Below are positions 6,797 to 12,925 of a DNA stretch of 16,111 bases, piece after piece. Positions within the stretch are counted from its first letter, which is position 1. Every line of letters begins with the position of its first letter. A program made the translations under genes and the position numbers. A model generated the notes under the pieces. It did no database searches, was not told the DNA's origin, and saw nothing but the letters and a program-made list of their open reading frames with translations. The stretch spans positions 1 to 16,111 of the forward strand of contig JAJCYF010000047.1 in the NCBI GenBank assembly GCA_029263035.1. Direction: 5' to 3'. The stretch comes from Actinomycetes bacterium. GTDB lineage: Bacteria; Actinomycetota; CADDZG01; JAHWKV01.

Positions 6797-7036
6797 TCAG
6801 TCCGAGTCTTCCATCCAGCCGTCACGAACTCGCGAAAAGCTGTGATCAAAGGCGTCCTTGCCGTAGATCACCAGCTCGTCGCCCTCCCACTCGGCTCCAA
6901 GGGCCATCGCCTGCTTCGTGTCGTAGAGACCTTCGGGCTCGTTGCCGGACCACTGAAATCCAACCCAGCTGAGCGGGTCCTTCTTTCCAAGAACGACCCT
7001 TTCGTTGGCGCCGGCTCCCCAGTCGTTGATGCTCAT
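6797..7036 (-). CDS. Unknown 79-aa protein in the CBB operon
   Basis: I do not recognise this family. The protein is small, acidic and soluble, with no cysteine, no signal peptide and no membrane span. Four tryptophans are spread through it (WGAG, SWVGFQW, GAEWEG, DGWMED). The middle reads as alternating strand and turn, with a possible helix TKQAMALG. It starts with ATG four bases after the cbbX stop and ends two bases before the next start, so it belongs to the cbb operon and is probably translationally coupled. The ribosome site is weak (AAGAAG inside the end of cbbX). It is not CP12, which has paired cysteines, and does not resemble CbbQ or CbbO. A RuBisCO- or CbbX-related role is inferred from position only. 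Confidence 0.8.
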   Translation of the reverse strand: MSINDWGAGANERVVLGKKDPLSWVGFQWSGNEPEGLYDTKQAMALGAEWEGDELVIYGKDAFDHSFSRVRDGWMEDSD

Positions 7037-7040
7037 GGCG

Positions 7041-8159
7041 CTACTTCTTGCTCTTGGAGCCGGACTTGGCCTTGGCGCCGGTCTTGGCCTGACCGTTGCC
7101 TGAGTTGCCGTCGGAGGTGGAGGTCTGGTGCAGGTCGTCGAACACCCGGCTGGCCAGAATGTCCTCCGCCTGAATGGTGACCAGGTCCTTCTTGGTCAGG
7201 GTACGGCCGCCCTCGGCTGCATCGAACAAGCGGATTGCCTGCCGCATCCGGGCCCGGTCCAGAGCGTTTCGGACCGAACGGCCGTTGGCGAAGTGCGGCC
7301 GGTTGAGGCGAAGGTTGATGTAGTCCTTGAACGCCTTTTCGGCGTCCGCGTCAAACCGGTAGCGCTGGGCATCCAGCATCATGCGGCCGATGTCGAGCAG
7401 CTCCTCGGCGTTGTAGTCCGGGAAGTCCACGTGGTGGGCGATACGGGAGGAGATACCGGGGACGTCTGAGAAGAACCGGTCCATCTTGTCCCGGTAACCG
7501 GCCATGACGACGACGAGGTCCTGGCGGTCGTTCTCCATGACCTCCAGCAGCATCTCGACGGTTTCCTGTCCGTAGTCCCGCTCGTTGTCCAGGCGGTAGA
7601 TGTTGTACGCCTCGTCGATGAACAGCACGCCGCCCATAGCCCGCTTGATGACCTCACGGGTTTTCGGAGCGGTGTGGCCGACGTACTGGCCGACCAGGTC
7701 GTCCCGGCTGGCGGTTACGACGTGTCCCTTGCGGATGTACCCCAGCTTCCACAGAATCTGGCCCATCTTGCTGGCGACGGTGGTCTTACCCGTCCCGGGG
7801 TTGCCGGTGAAGCTCATGTGGAGCGTGGGTGGCTCGGCCTCAAGCCCAATACTGCGGCGAAGCCGGTCGATCAAAAGAAGGTGAGCGATCTCGGAGATCC
7901 GCTCTTTGACGTTTTCCAGCGCCACGAGATCACTGTCCAGCCGGTGGAGCACATCCTTGACTTTGCTTTCGGTGAACAGCTTCTGCGCGTCGACCTCGAG
8001 GTCGTCCGGGATCTCGCGGAGCGGGTCCTTGAGCTCCTGGAACTCTTCGGGCGACTTCGCGGCACCAAAGCGGTCGTCAAAGTTGCTGTCGCCCTTGTAC
8101 ATGCCCGTTCCCTGCGAGGGGGGTGAAATCAACTTTTCCGGTGTTATGCCCTGCGCCAC
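7041..8159 (-). CDS. cbbX: Red-type RuBisCO activase, AAA+ protein
   Basis: CbbX uses ATP to remodel inhibited form IC/ID RuBisCO by pulling on the large-subunit C-terminus. Motifs: Walker A GNPGTGKT (119-126), pore loop GQYVGHTAPKT (157-167, Tyr159), Walker B VLFIDEA (178-184), sensor-1 segment VVVMAGY (216-222) and an arginine-finger candidate SSRI (Arg239). At 372 aa it is longer than the roughly 300-340 aa I associate with the family. The extra length is an acidic N-terminal stretch of about 50 residues and a disordered Gly/Ser/Lys tail (346-372) ending in KK. The start is GTG with AGGAGG six bases upstream. It follows cbbS after 109 bp containing a strong hairpin. Confidence 0.96.
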   Translation of the reverse strand: MAQGITPEKLISPPSQGTGMYKGDSNFDDRFGAAKSPEEFQELKDPLREIPDDLEVDAQKLFTESKVKDVLHRLDSDLVALENVKERISEIAHLLLIDRLRRSIGLEAEPPTLHMSFTGNPGTGKTTVASKMGQILWKLGYIRKGHVVTASRDDLVGQYVGHTAPKTREVIKRAMGGVLFIDEAYNIYRLDNERDYGQETVEMLLEVMENDRQDLVVVMAGYRDKMDRFFSDVPGISSRIAHHVDFPDYNAEELLDIGRMMLDAQRYRFDADAEKAFKDYINLRLNRPHFANGRSVRNALDRARMRQAIRLFDAAEGGRTLTKKDLVTIQAEDILASRVFDDLHQTSTSDGNSGNGQAKTGAKAKSGSKSKK

Positions 8160-8182
8160 GTCGGTCCTCCTAGTGCCCGGGT

Positions 8183-8201
8183 ACCTTTGTACCTACTTTG
8201 T
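8183..8201 (-). promoter_or_regulatory. Paired ACAAAG motif ahead of cbbX
   Basis: On the minus strand ACAAAG occurs twice (8201-8196 and 8190-8185), 11 bp apart. The same hexamer occurs twice, 10 bp apart, in the cbbR/cbbL control region (10346-10341 and 10336-10331). Spacing of about one helical turn would suit a DNA-binding protein on one face. It lies 26-42 bases ahead of the cbbX start. A binding role is inference. Confidence 0.3.
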
Positions 8202-8214
8202 TTTATTTACAGGT

Positions 8215-8242
8215 CGGGGGAAGCGATTCCTCGCTTCCCCCG
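8215..8242 (-). other. Intercistronic hairpin between cbbS and cbbX
   Basis: Bases 8215-8225 and 8232-8242 form a perfect 11-bp stem with a 6-base loop. It starts 27 bases past the cbbS stop. No run of U follows on the minus strand, so it is not a classical terminator. It more likely stabilises or separates the cbbLS part of the transcript from cbbX. Confidence 0.65.
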
Positions 8243-8268
8243 TCCCGTAAACATGCTGCTTACTGCTT

Positions 8269-8703
8269 TTAGTCTGCGTACCTGTCGCCGTGGGGCTGAG
8301 AGGCGGCGTACGGCTCCATCGTGTACCGGATCGTCCGGTCTGCACCCTCCTGGCGGACCAGGCGGAAGCCAGGCTCGTGGTTCGGCCTGTTGACGATGAA
8401 CTGCAGTGCGATGGTCTGCTTGGTCAACTTGGGGTTGTACAGGCTGACCTTGATGTACTGGTTGGGGAAAGCCTCCCGGCAACGAGTTACCTCGTGCATA
8501 CCGCCGGCAGCGTCCTCCAGGTCGAACATCGGCATACCCCACATGTCCCAGTAGGAGTTGCGAGGGTGCGGGTCATCGGTGTACTCGATGGCCACGGCCC
8601 AGCCGTTGTCGATCCCGTATTGAATCTGAGCACGAATCTCATCTTCCGATAGGTCCGGCAGATAAGAGAACGTCCCCTGGGTGATCTTTAGTCCAGTTGG
8701 CAT
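8269..8703 (-). CDS. cbbS: RuBisCO small subunit, form IC (red type)
   Basis: The 144-aa small subunit caps the L8S8 holoenzyme. It has the red-type signature: ITQGTFSYLPDLSEDEI at the N-terminus, NGWAVAIEYTDDPHPRN with YWDMWGMPMFDL (51-62), and the C-terminal extension VNRPNHEPGFRLVRQEG followed by RTIRYTMEPYA. This extension forms the beta-hairpin that lines the central channel in red-type enzymes. The start is ATG at 8701-8703 with AGGAG nine bases upstream. The frame is open 24 codons further upstream, but that part would read through the intercistronic hairpin and is not family sequence. It pairs with cbbL 79 bp upstream and fits the presence of cbbX. Confidence 0.97.
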   Translation of the reverse strand: MPTGLKITQGTFSYLPDLSEDEIRAQIQYGIDNGWAVAIEYTDDPHPRNSYWDMWGMPMFDLEDAAGGMHEVTRCREAFPNQYIKVSLYNPKLTKQTIALQFIVNRPNHEPGFRLVRQEGADRTIRYTMEPYAASQPHGDRYAD

Positions 8704-8752
8704 TGTCTTGTTCTCCTGAAAAGTTGTTGTCCTTGATCGGCCTTCGGGGGGT

Positions 8753-8777
8753 CGTTGGGGGGCAGAGCCCCCCAACG
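8753..8777 (-). other. Intercistronic hairpin between cbbL and cbbS
   Basis: Bases 8753-8762 and 8768-8777 form a perfect 10-bp stem with a 5-base loop, beginning five bases after the cbbL stop. No U run follows on the minus strand. Position directly behind the stop suggests a 3' end protected from exonucleases after cleavage, as a way to set the level of cbbL relative to cbbS. Confidence 0.65.
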
Positions 8778-8782
8778 GTTTC

Positions 8783-10240
8783 TTAGCTGACCGGGGTCGG
8801 CAGCTCGAGTACGTCCGGCACGTCGGTGGACTCGAAGTCGAAGGTGATGTCGCCCCAAACTTCCAGTGCGGAAGCCAGCGGGGAACAGGTCTTGGCAGCC
8901 TTCTTCAAGATGTCCGGGCCTTCCTTGTAGTAGTCCCGGCCTTCGTTGCGAGCCTGGATCATTGCCTCGACCGCTACCCGGTTGGCGGTTGCGCCGGCGG
9001 CAACACCCATCGGGTGACCGATGGTGCCTCCACCGAACTGAAGGACGACGTCCTCGCCGAGGTAGTGCAGAAGCTGGTGCATCTGACCGGCGTGAATACC
9101 GCCGGATGCAACCGGCATGACGCCCGGCATGTGTGCCCAGTCCTGGTCGAAGTAGATGCCCTGGACTGCGTTGGCGGGAACCTTGTCCTCACGCAGGGTG
9201 TTGTAGTAGCCCTGAATTGCGTTCGGGTCGCCCTCGAGCTTGCCGACGACGGTGCCCGAGTGGATGTGGTCGACACCCAGCAGACGGCACCACTTCGACA
9301 GAACCCGGAAGTTGACGCCGTGGTTCTTCTGACGTGCGTAGGTGGCGTATCCGGCACGGTGAAGGTGCAGGATGAGGCCGTTGGCACGCGCCCAGTGGCT
9401 CATCGAGGTCATCGCGGTGAAGCCGATGGTGAGGTCGATCATGATGATGACCGAACCCAGCTCCTTGGCGAACTCCGCCCGCTCGTACATGTCCTCCATG
9501 GTGGCGGCGGTGACGTTCAGGTAGTGGCCCTTGGTCTCGCCGGTTACCTCTTCGGCACGGTGAACAGCTTCCATGCAGTACAGGTAACGGTCACGCCAGC
9601 GGTTGAAGTTCTGCGAGTTGATGTTCTCGTCGTCCTTGACGAAGTCAAGACCGCCGCGAAGTGCCTCGTAGACCACCCGGCCGTAGTTGCGGGGCGAGAG
9701 GCCCAGCTTCGGCTTGGTGGTGGCGCCCAGAAGCGGACGGCCGTACTTGTTGACCATCTCACGCTCGGTGATGATGCCGTGCGGGGGACCCTGGAAGGTC
9801 TTGATGTACTCCCGCGGAATGTGCATGTCCTCGAGGCGAAGCGCCTTCAGGGCCTTGAAGCCGAAGACGTTACCGATGATCGAGGAGGTGAGGTTGGCAA
9901 TGGAGCCTTCCTCAAAGAGGTCGTGCTTGTAGGCGATGTAGGCAATCCACGAAGGCGGGCTCGAGTTGGGAACCGGAATCACCTTGTAGGCCTTGGCCTG
10001 GTAGTTGTCGTGGGCGGTCAGACGGTCGGTCCAAACCACGGTCCACGTAGCGGTCGAAGACTCACCTGCAACTGCTGCTGCTGCCTCTTCAGGCTCAACG
10101 CCGTCTTGAGGGGTGATACGGAAGGCGGCGATGATGTCGCTGTCCTCCGGAACGTAATCGGGCTTCCAATAGCCCATTTCCTTGTAGGGCATGACGCCCG
10201 CCATCCAACGCGGCCTTGCTGGGTCGCTGGTACCGGCCAT
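8783..10240 (-). CDS. cbbL: RuBisCO large subunit, form IC (red type)
   Basis: This 485-aa subunit carboxylates ribulose-1,5-bisphosphate. Catalytic residues are all present: Glu60, Thr65-Trp66, Lys176 and Lys178 (TTKPKLG), the carbamylated Lys202 with Asp204 and Glu205 (KDDEN), His294, His327, loop-6 Lys334 (VGKLEGDP), Ser379 (ASGGIH) and Gly403-404. The STATWTVVWTDRLTA stretch and GATTKPKLGLS are typical of form IC. Unusual points are Tyr298 (His or Asn in the red-type enzymes I recall), Asn211 in NSQNF (usually NSQPF) and Ser328 in HIHSG. The start is ATG at 10238-10240 with GGAGGAG four bases upstream. An ATG seven codons earlier lacks such a site. It heads the operon cbbL-cbbS-cbbX-orf79-phosphatase and diverges from cbbR. 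Confidence 0.98.
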   Translation of the reverse strand: MAGTSDPARPRWMAGVMPYKEMGYWKPDYVPEDSDIIAAFRITPQDGVEPEEAAAAVAGESSTATWTVVWTDRLTAHDNYQAKAYKVIPVPNSSPPSWIAYIAYKHDLFEEGSIANLTSSIIGNVFGFKALKALRLEDMHIPREYIKTFQGPPHGIITEREMVNKYGRPLLGATTKPKLGLSPRNYGRVVYEALRGGLDFVKDDENINSQNFNRWRDRYLYCMEAVHRAEEVTGETKGHYLNVTAATMEDMYERAEFAKELGSVIIMIDLTIGFTAMTSMSHWARANGLILHLHRAGYATYARQKNHGVNFRVLSKWCRLLGVDHIHSGTVVGKLEGDPNAIQGYYNTLREDKVPANAVQGIYFDQDWAHMPGVMPVASGGIHAGQMHQLLHYLGEDVVLQFGGGTIGHPMGVAAGATANRVAVEAMIQARNEGRDYYKEGPDILKKAAKTCSPLASALEVWGDITFDFESTDVPDVLELPTPVS

Positions 10241-10295
10241 GTATCTCCTCCGTCCGTTCAAGCTTTTCCGGCCACTTAACCGGGTTGTCTGATCA

Positions 10296-10324
10296 AGGAT
10301 AGACCGTGATTACTAAGAAAGCAA
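10296..10324 (-). promoter_or_regulatory. Probable cbbL operon promoter
   Basis: On the minus strand TTGCTT (10324-10319) and TATCCT (10301-10296) are separated by exactly 17 bp. The expected start point gives a leader of roughly 45-50 bases before the cbbL ATG, with its own strong ribosome site. The spacer contains TTAGTAATCA, a short palindrome-like element that recurs upstream of the CBS-domain gene. Confidence 0.55.
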
Positions 10325-10328
10325 TTGA

Positions 10329-10348
10329 ACCTTTGTTGACCTTTGTTA
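10329..10348. repeat. Tandem 10-bp direct repeat in the cbbR/cbbL control region
   Basis: ACCTTTGTTG (10329-10338) is followed directly by ACCTTTGTTA (10339-10348), nine of ten bases identical. One repeat equals about one helical turn. The second copy overlaps the start of the cbbR promoter (-35 TTGACC at 10336-10341). It is a candidate protein-binding site, probably for CbbR. Confidence 0.6.
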
Positions 10349-10370
10349 GGTAGTTCTCTAAGATAGGGGT
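10336..10370 (+). promoter_or_regulatory. Leaderless cbbR promoter with an overlapping LysR-type operator
   Basis: TTGACC (10336-10341) and TAAGAT (10359-10364) are 17 bp apart, and the -10 ends six bases before the cbbR ATG at 10371. The transcript should start at or beside the ATG. The inverted repeat TTAG-N8-CTAA (10346-10361) covers the spacer and the first bases of the -10 and resembles LysR-family recognition sites. Binding there would repress cbbR, the usual autoregulation in this family. Confidence 0.6.
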
Positions 10371-11300
10371 ATGACGTTTGGACAGCTCAAGACCTTCCTG
10401 GAGGTAGTCCGGCACGGATCGATTCGGGCCGCCGCCGCGAGCCTGCTGGTGACGGAACCGTCGGTCTCTGCCGGAGTGGCCTCCCTGCAAAGGGAGCTGG
10501 GCGTCGCACTGGTTGAACGCCAGGGCCGCGGGATAAGGGTAACGCCTGCCGGGCAGGAATTCGCCGGATACGCGTCTCAAATTTTGGGTCTGTACGACAA
10601 GGCGGCCCGCCGGGCCCGAGAAAAGGCCGGCCAGACCGCCGAGCTCCGCCTGTCCGCGGTGACGACCGCCGGTGAGTCGCTCATGGCCCCCATCCTCAAA
10701 TTGTTCCGCCAGGGAGAGCCGGGCGTGGAGCTTTGGATGGAGGTGGGGAACCTGCAGGGGGTCTTTGACAGCCTGCTCTCCTATCAGGTGGACCTGGGCA
10801 TAGGAGGTCGACCCCCCGACAACGGTGAGATCGCCGGAGACCCGTTTCTGGACAACCGCCTGGTGGTCGTGGCATCCCCCGAGCACCACCTGGCGGGAGC
10901 CGGGCCCTTCGAGGCCGCGCTGCTCAGCAAGGAGACGTGGCTGTTGCGGGAGGGTGGGTCGGGAACTCGCAACAACACCGAGGAGTTCTTCGCCGAGTCC
11001 AACATCGACGCACCGCCCTTTATGACCCTGGGGAGCAACGGAGCCGTCAAGCAGGCCGCTTCCGCCGGCCTGGGGGTGACGCTGATCTCAACCCACGCGG
11101 TCGCCGCCGAGCTGGAGTCGGGCACCCTGGTCCGCCTGGATGTCGCCGGCACACCGCTCGTGCGCTCATGGCACGTCCTGTACCGCAGCCAGACCGACCA
11201 TTCCCCGAGCGCGGAGGCCTTTTTGGAGTTGCTGCGTTCGCTCAATACCAGGGAAGCCGTCGACCGGTGGTTCGGCGCCTCCCGGCAGTTCCTCAGCTAA
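10371..11300 (+). CDS. cbbR: LysR-type regulator of the CBB operon
   Basis: The 309-aa protein has an N-terminal LysR winged helix-turn-helix (residues 1-60: FLEVVRHGSIRAAAASLLVTE, then PSVSAGVASLQRELG and VERQGRGIRVTPAG). A linker helix follows, then a two-lobe periplasmic-binding-type effector domain (about 90-295) with LSAVTTAGESL, DLGIGGRPPDN and WLLREGGSGTRNNTEEFF. Such regulators respond to CBB metabolites such as RuBP, PEP or NADPH. Divergence from cbbL is the classic cbbR position. Its ATG lies six bases behind a good promoter and the transcript looks leaderless. I see no terminator after it. Confidence 0.93.
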   Translation: MTFGQLKTFLEVVRHGSIRAAAASLLVTEPSVSAGVASLQRELGVALVERQGRGIRVTPAGQEFAGYASQILGLYDKAARRAREKAGQTAELRLSAVTTAGESLMAPILKLFRQGEPGVELWMEVGNLQGVFDSLLSYQVDLGIGGRPPDNGEIAGDPFLDNRLVVVASPEHHLAGAGPFEAALLSKETWLLREGGSGTRNNTEEFFAESNIDAPPFMTLGSNGAVKQAASAGLGVTLISTHAVAAELESGTLVRLDVAGTPLVRSWHVLYRSQTDHSPSAEAFLELLRSLNTREAVDRWFGASRQFLS

Positions 11301-11326
11301 CCGTAGAATCCCCCACCGTTTGCCTC

Positions 11327-11341
11327 TAGACTGACCCGGTG
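11327..11341 (+). promoter_or_regulatory. Possible leaderless -10 box after cbbR
   Basis: TAGACT (11327-11332) lies six bases before GTG at 11339, the same geometry as at cbbR, the 148-aa protein and the YceI gene. No -35 is visible at 16-18 bp. It could drive the leader frames, the small membrane protein and the UbiA gene. Confidence 0.35.
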
Positions 11342-11395
11342 GCAAAAGCTTCCTTGAGTGGCCGCCTCTATCCCCTCCCCGAAGGTGAACCGTGA
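11339..11395 (+). CDS. Possible 18-codon leader frame 1
   Basis: Starting at GTG (11339-11341), an 18-codon frame runs to TGA (11393-11395) and ends in LSGRLYPLPEGEP. The start is placed exactly where a leaderless transcript from the -10 box at 11327 would begin. Its TGA overlaps the GTG of the second frame in the sequence GTGA. Whether it is translated is unknown. Confidence 0.3.
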   Translation: MAKASLSGRLYPLPEGEP

Positions 11396-11431
11396 GTGGC
11401 CGCCCCATTCCCCTCCCCGAGGGTGAACCGT
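11356..11431 (+). repeat. Tandem imperfect 38-bp repeat
   Basis: Bases 11356-11393 and 11394-11431 match at 34 of 38 positions. Each copy contains a ribosome-site-like sequence near its end (AGGTGA in the first, GGGTGA in the second). Because 38 is not a multiple of three, each copy moves the reading frame by one base, so the same short peptide is encoded twice in different frames. Confidence 0.85.
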
Positions 11432-11436
11432 CCTGA
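11392..11436 (+). CDS. Possible 14-codon leader frame 2
   Basis: GTG (11392-11394) opens a 14-codon frame, SGRPIPLPEGEPS after the start, ending at TGA (11434-11436). AGGTGA in the first repeat copy sits three bases before the start. The peptide is nearly the same as the end of leader frame 1. Its stop overlaps a CTG in the frame of the following membrane protein. Confidence 0.3.
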   Translation: MSGRPIPLPEGEPS

Positions 11437-11621
11437 ACGTCATTTCAGCTCTTATTCTGGCCGGCCACTGCGTCGACAATCCCGCCCTGTGCCAACCCGA
11501 ACCTAACTCCCCTATCGCAACCGCTGCCGGGATTGCCGGAACCGTCCTGGTTGTCGGGAGCATTGGGATTGCCCTGGCGGTCTGCTTCGGATGGGGCACC
11601 GGAGAGGACGGCAACCGGCGG
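11427..11621 (+). other. Open, coding-like upstream extension of the small membrane protein
   Basis: The frame of the 11622 gene is open back to a TGA at 11424-11426 and reads like protein. It has a hydrophobic start (VISALILAG), a Cys-Pro-rich loop and a clear membrane span (AAGIAGTVLVVGSIGIALAVCF). It contains no ATG, GTG or TTG. A start would need CTG at 11433, which has GGGTGA nine bases before it, or a -1 shift from leader frame 2. The residues are seen directly; the start mechanism is unresolved. Confidence 0.5.
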
Positions 11622-11903
11622 ATGAAGTGGGCGCTCGGGGCCTCCGTGGGGTGCGCGGTAGTGGCTTTGTTTCTGCTCGCCGTGCCGGGCACCACCCGTA
11701 CGTTTTTATTCTCCTACCCGTTGTGGGCCCTTCCCTTCATCGCCTTCGCAGCGATTCGGCTGATCAAGGAGGCGGGTAACCCGAAGCTGGCCAAACGGCT
11801 GGGGGTGGGTCTGAGCATTGTTCTCGGGGCGTCGGGCCTGCTGGCGGTTGCCGCCGCGATCCTGTTCTCACTTGCGTTGTCCAGCTGGGCGAACAGTAAA
11901 TGA
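11622..11903 (+). CDS. Small membrane protein ahead of the UbiA gene
   Basis: From ATG 11622 the protein has 93 aa and three likely spans: about 3-21 (WALGASVGCAVVALFLLAV), 28-46 (FLFSYPLWALPFIAFAAIR) and 62-87 (GVGLSIVLGASGLLAVAAAILF). A short basic loop GNPKLAKR lies between the last two. I do not recognise a family. Coding character continues upstream for about 60 codons without a standard start, so the true protein may be near 157 aa with a fourth span. Its TGA overlaps the ATG of the prenyltransferase gene (ATGA), which implies coupled translation and possibly a shared membrane complex. Confidence 0.65.
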   Translation: MKWALGASVGCAVVALFLLAVPGTTRTFLFSYPLWALPFIAFAAIRLIKEAGNPKLAKRLGVGLSIVLGASGLLAVAAAILFSLALSSWANSK

Positions 11904-12925
11904 CCCAGTCTTCGAAATCCAAAGGACCCACCGCACCGGCGGTTGTCGGGCTCCCCGCGCTCGTGGGGACCATGGTGCGGCCGGCGGCCGTCATGGTCGT
12001 CCTGCTGTTCGCCGCTCTTGGCGCCGCCCAGGCCGGAAGCACCGACCAGATCCACCCCCTCTTTACGACGATCCTTCTCACCGCCGTCGCCTGGTTCGTG
12101 AACGCGACCTGCCTCAACGATGTCACCGACGAGTCGATCGACCGCGTGAACCTTCCGGGGGCGAGCGGGCGGCCTCTGGTCAGCGGGTCCGCCACCGCCG
12201 ACCGGCTGCTGATCCTGGCCTGCGTTGCGGGGCTGGTCGCCCTCGCCGCCGGCTTCCTGGTGAACACCCGGGTGGGCCTGGTCGTGGCAGCCGGGCTGGT
12301 GCTGAACGCGGCCTACTCCGTGCCACCAATCCGCCTGGCGGACCGCGGCGGGCTGGCGACCGCCCTTCTGCCCCTGGGCTACCTGGCGGTCCCCTACTTC
12401 GTGGGCGCTTTTACAGTCGGCTCGGGGCTCGGCGACGAAGGATTGATCCTTTTTGCAGGCCTGTACCTCAGCTTCGCCGGGCGGATCATTCTCAAGGACT
12501 TCCGTGATGTCGAAGGCGACGCCCGGTACGGCAAGCGAACCTATCTGCTGCGCCATGGAGCCGTGAAAACCTGCGCGGTGAGCGCGGTCCTTTGGATTGC
12601 GGGTTCGATCGCCGTGCCGTTCATAGTTCCGGCAGGCTCCCCGCTGCTCATCGCATTCCCCGTCTTCCTGATGACGGTGCTCTACGGGCTGCGCCGGCTA
12701 GCGTCGACCGGCCTCAAGGCGGAGCAGCTGAAAACGATCGGCTGCATCGCCCTGGTCGGCCGGGGCATGACCATCGCCCTGCTCGCCCACTACTCGATGA
12801 CGGCAAAGGGCTGGGGGCCTGGAATTCAGATGCTCGTGGTCATGGCTTTGACCGTCGTCACCTGCGGAATGTTCTTCGCCTATTTGTTCGAGCGGGGTGA
12901 GGCCCCAGAAGCGGGCTTTAGCTGA
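11900..12925 (+). CDS. UbiA-family membrane prenyltransferase
   Basis: This 341-aa protein belongs to the UbiA superfamily, which moves prenyl chains from diphosphates to quinone, chlorin, heme or lipid acceptors in the membrane. The two Mg-diphosphate motifs are present: NDVTDESID (73-81) and KDFRDVEGD (199-207). RPLVSG (91-96) and AYSVPPIRLADRGGLA (138-153) are typical of the chlorophyll-synthase/menaquinone side of the superfamily. About eight to nine spans are visible. The acceptor cannot be named from sequence. It starts within the ATGA overlap with the small membrane protein. Its 3' end overlaps the end of prk by eight bases on the opposite strand. Confidence 0.88.
   Translation: MTQSSKSKGPTAPAVVGLPALVGTMVRPAAVMVVLLFAALGAAQAGSTDQIHPLFTTILLTAVAWFVNATCLNDVTDESIDRVNLPGASGRPLVSGSATADRLLILACVAGLVALAAGFLVNTRVGLVVAAGLVLNAAYSVPPIRLADRGGLATALLPLGYLAVPYFVGAFTVGSGLGDEGLILFAGLYLSFAGRIILKDFRDVEGDARYGKRTYLLRHGAVKTCAVSAVLWIAGSIAVPFIVPAGSPLLIAFPVFLMTVLYGLRRLASTGLKAEQLKTIGCIALVGRGMTIALLAHYSMTAKGWGPGIQMLVVMALTVVTCGMFFAYLFERGEAPEAGFS

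Noticed and set aside
8215..8242. Classical terminator between cbbS and cbbX
   Set aside because: The stem is strong but no U run follows on the transcribed strand, so I describe it only as a hairpin.
8704..8775. Upstream extension of cbbS by 24 codons
   Set aside because: It would run through the intercistronic hairpin and lacks small-subunit sequence. The ATG at 8703 has a good ribosome site and the normal N-terminus.
9014..10279. A 421-codon plus-strand open frame opposite cbbL
   Set aside because: The opposite strand is certain RuBisCO coding sequence. The antisense product is a Val/Asp-rich shadow without recognisable domains.
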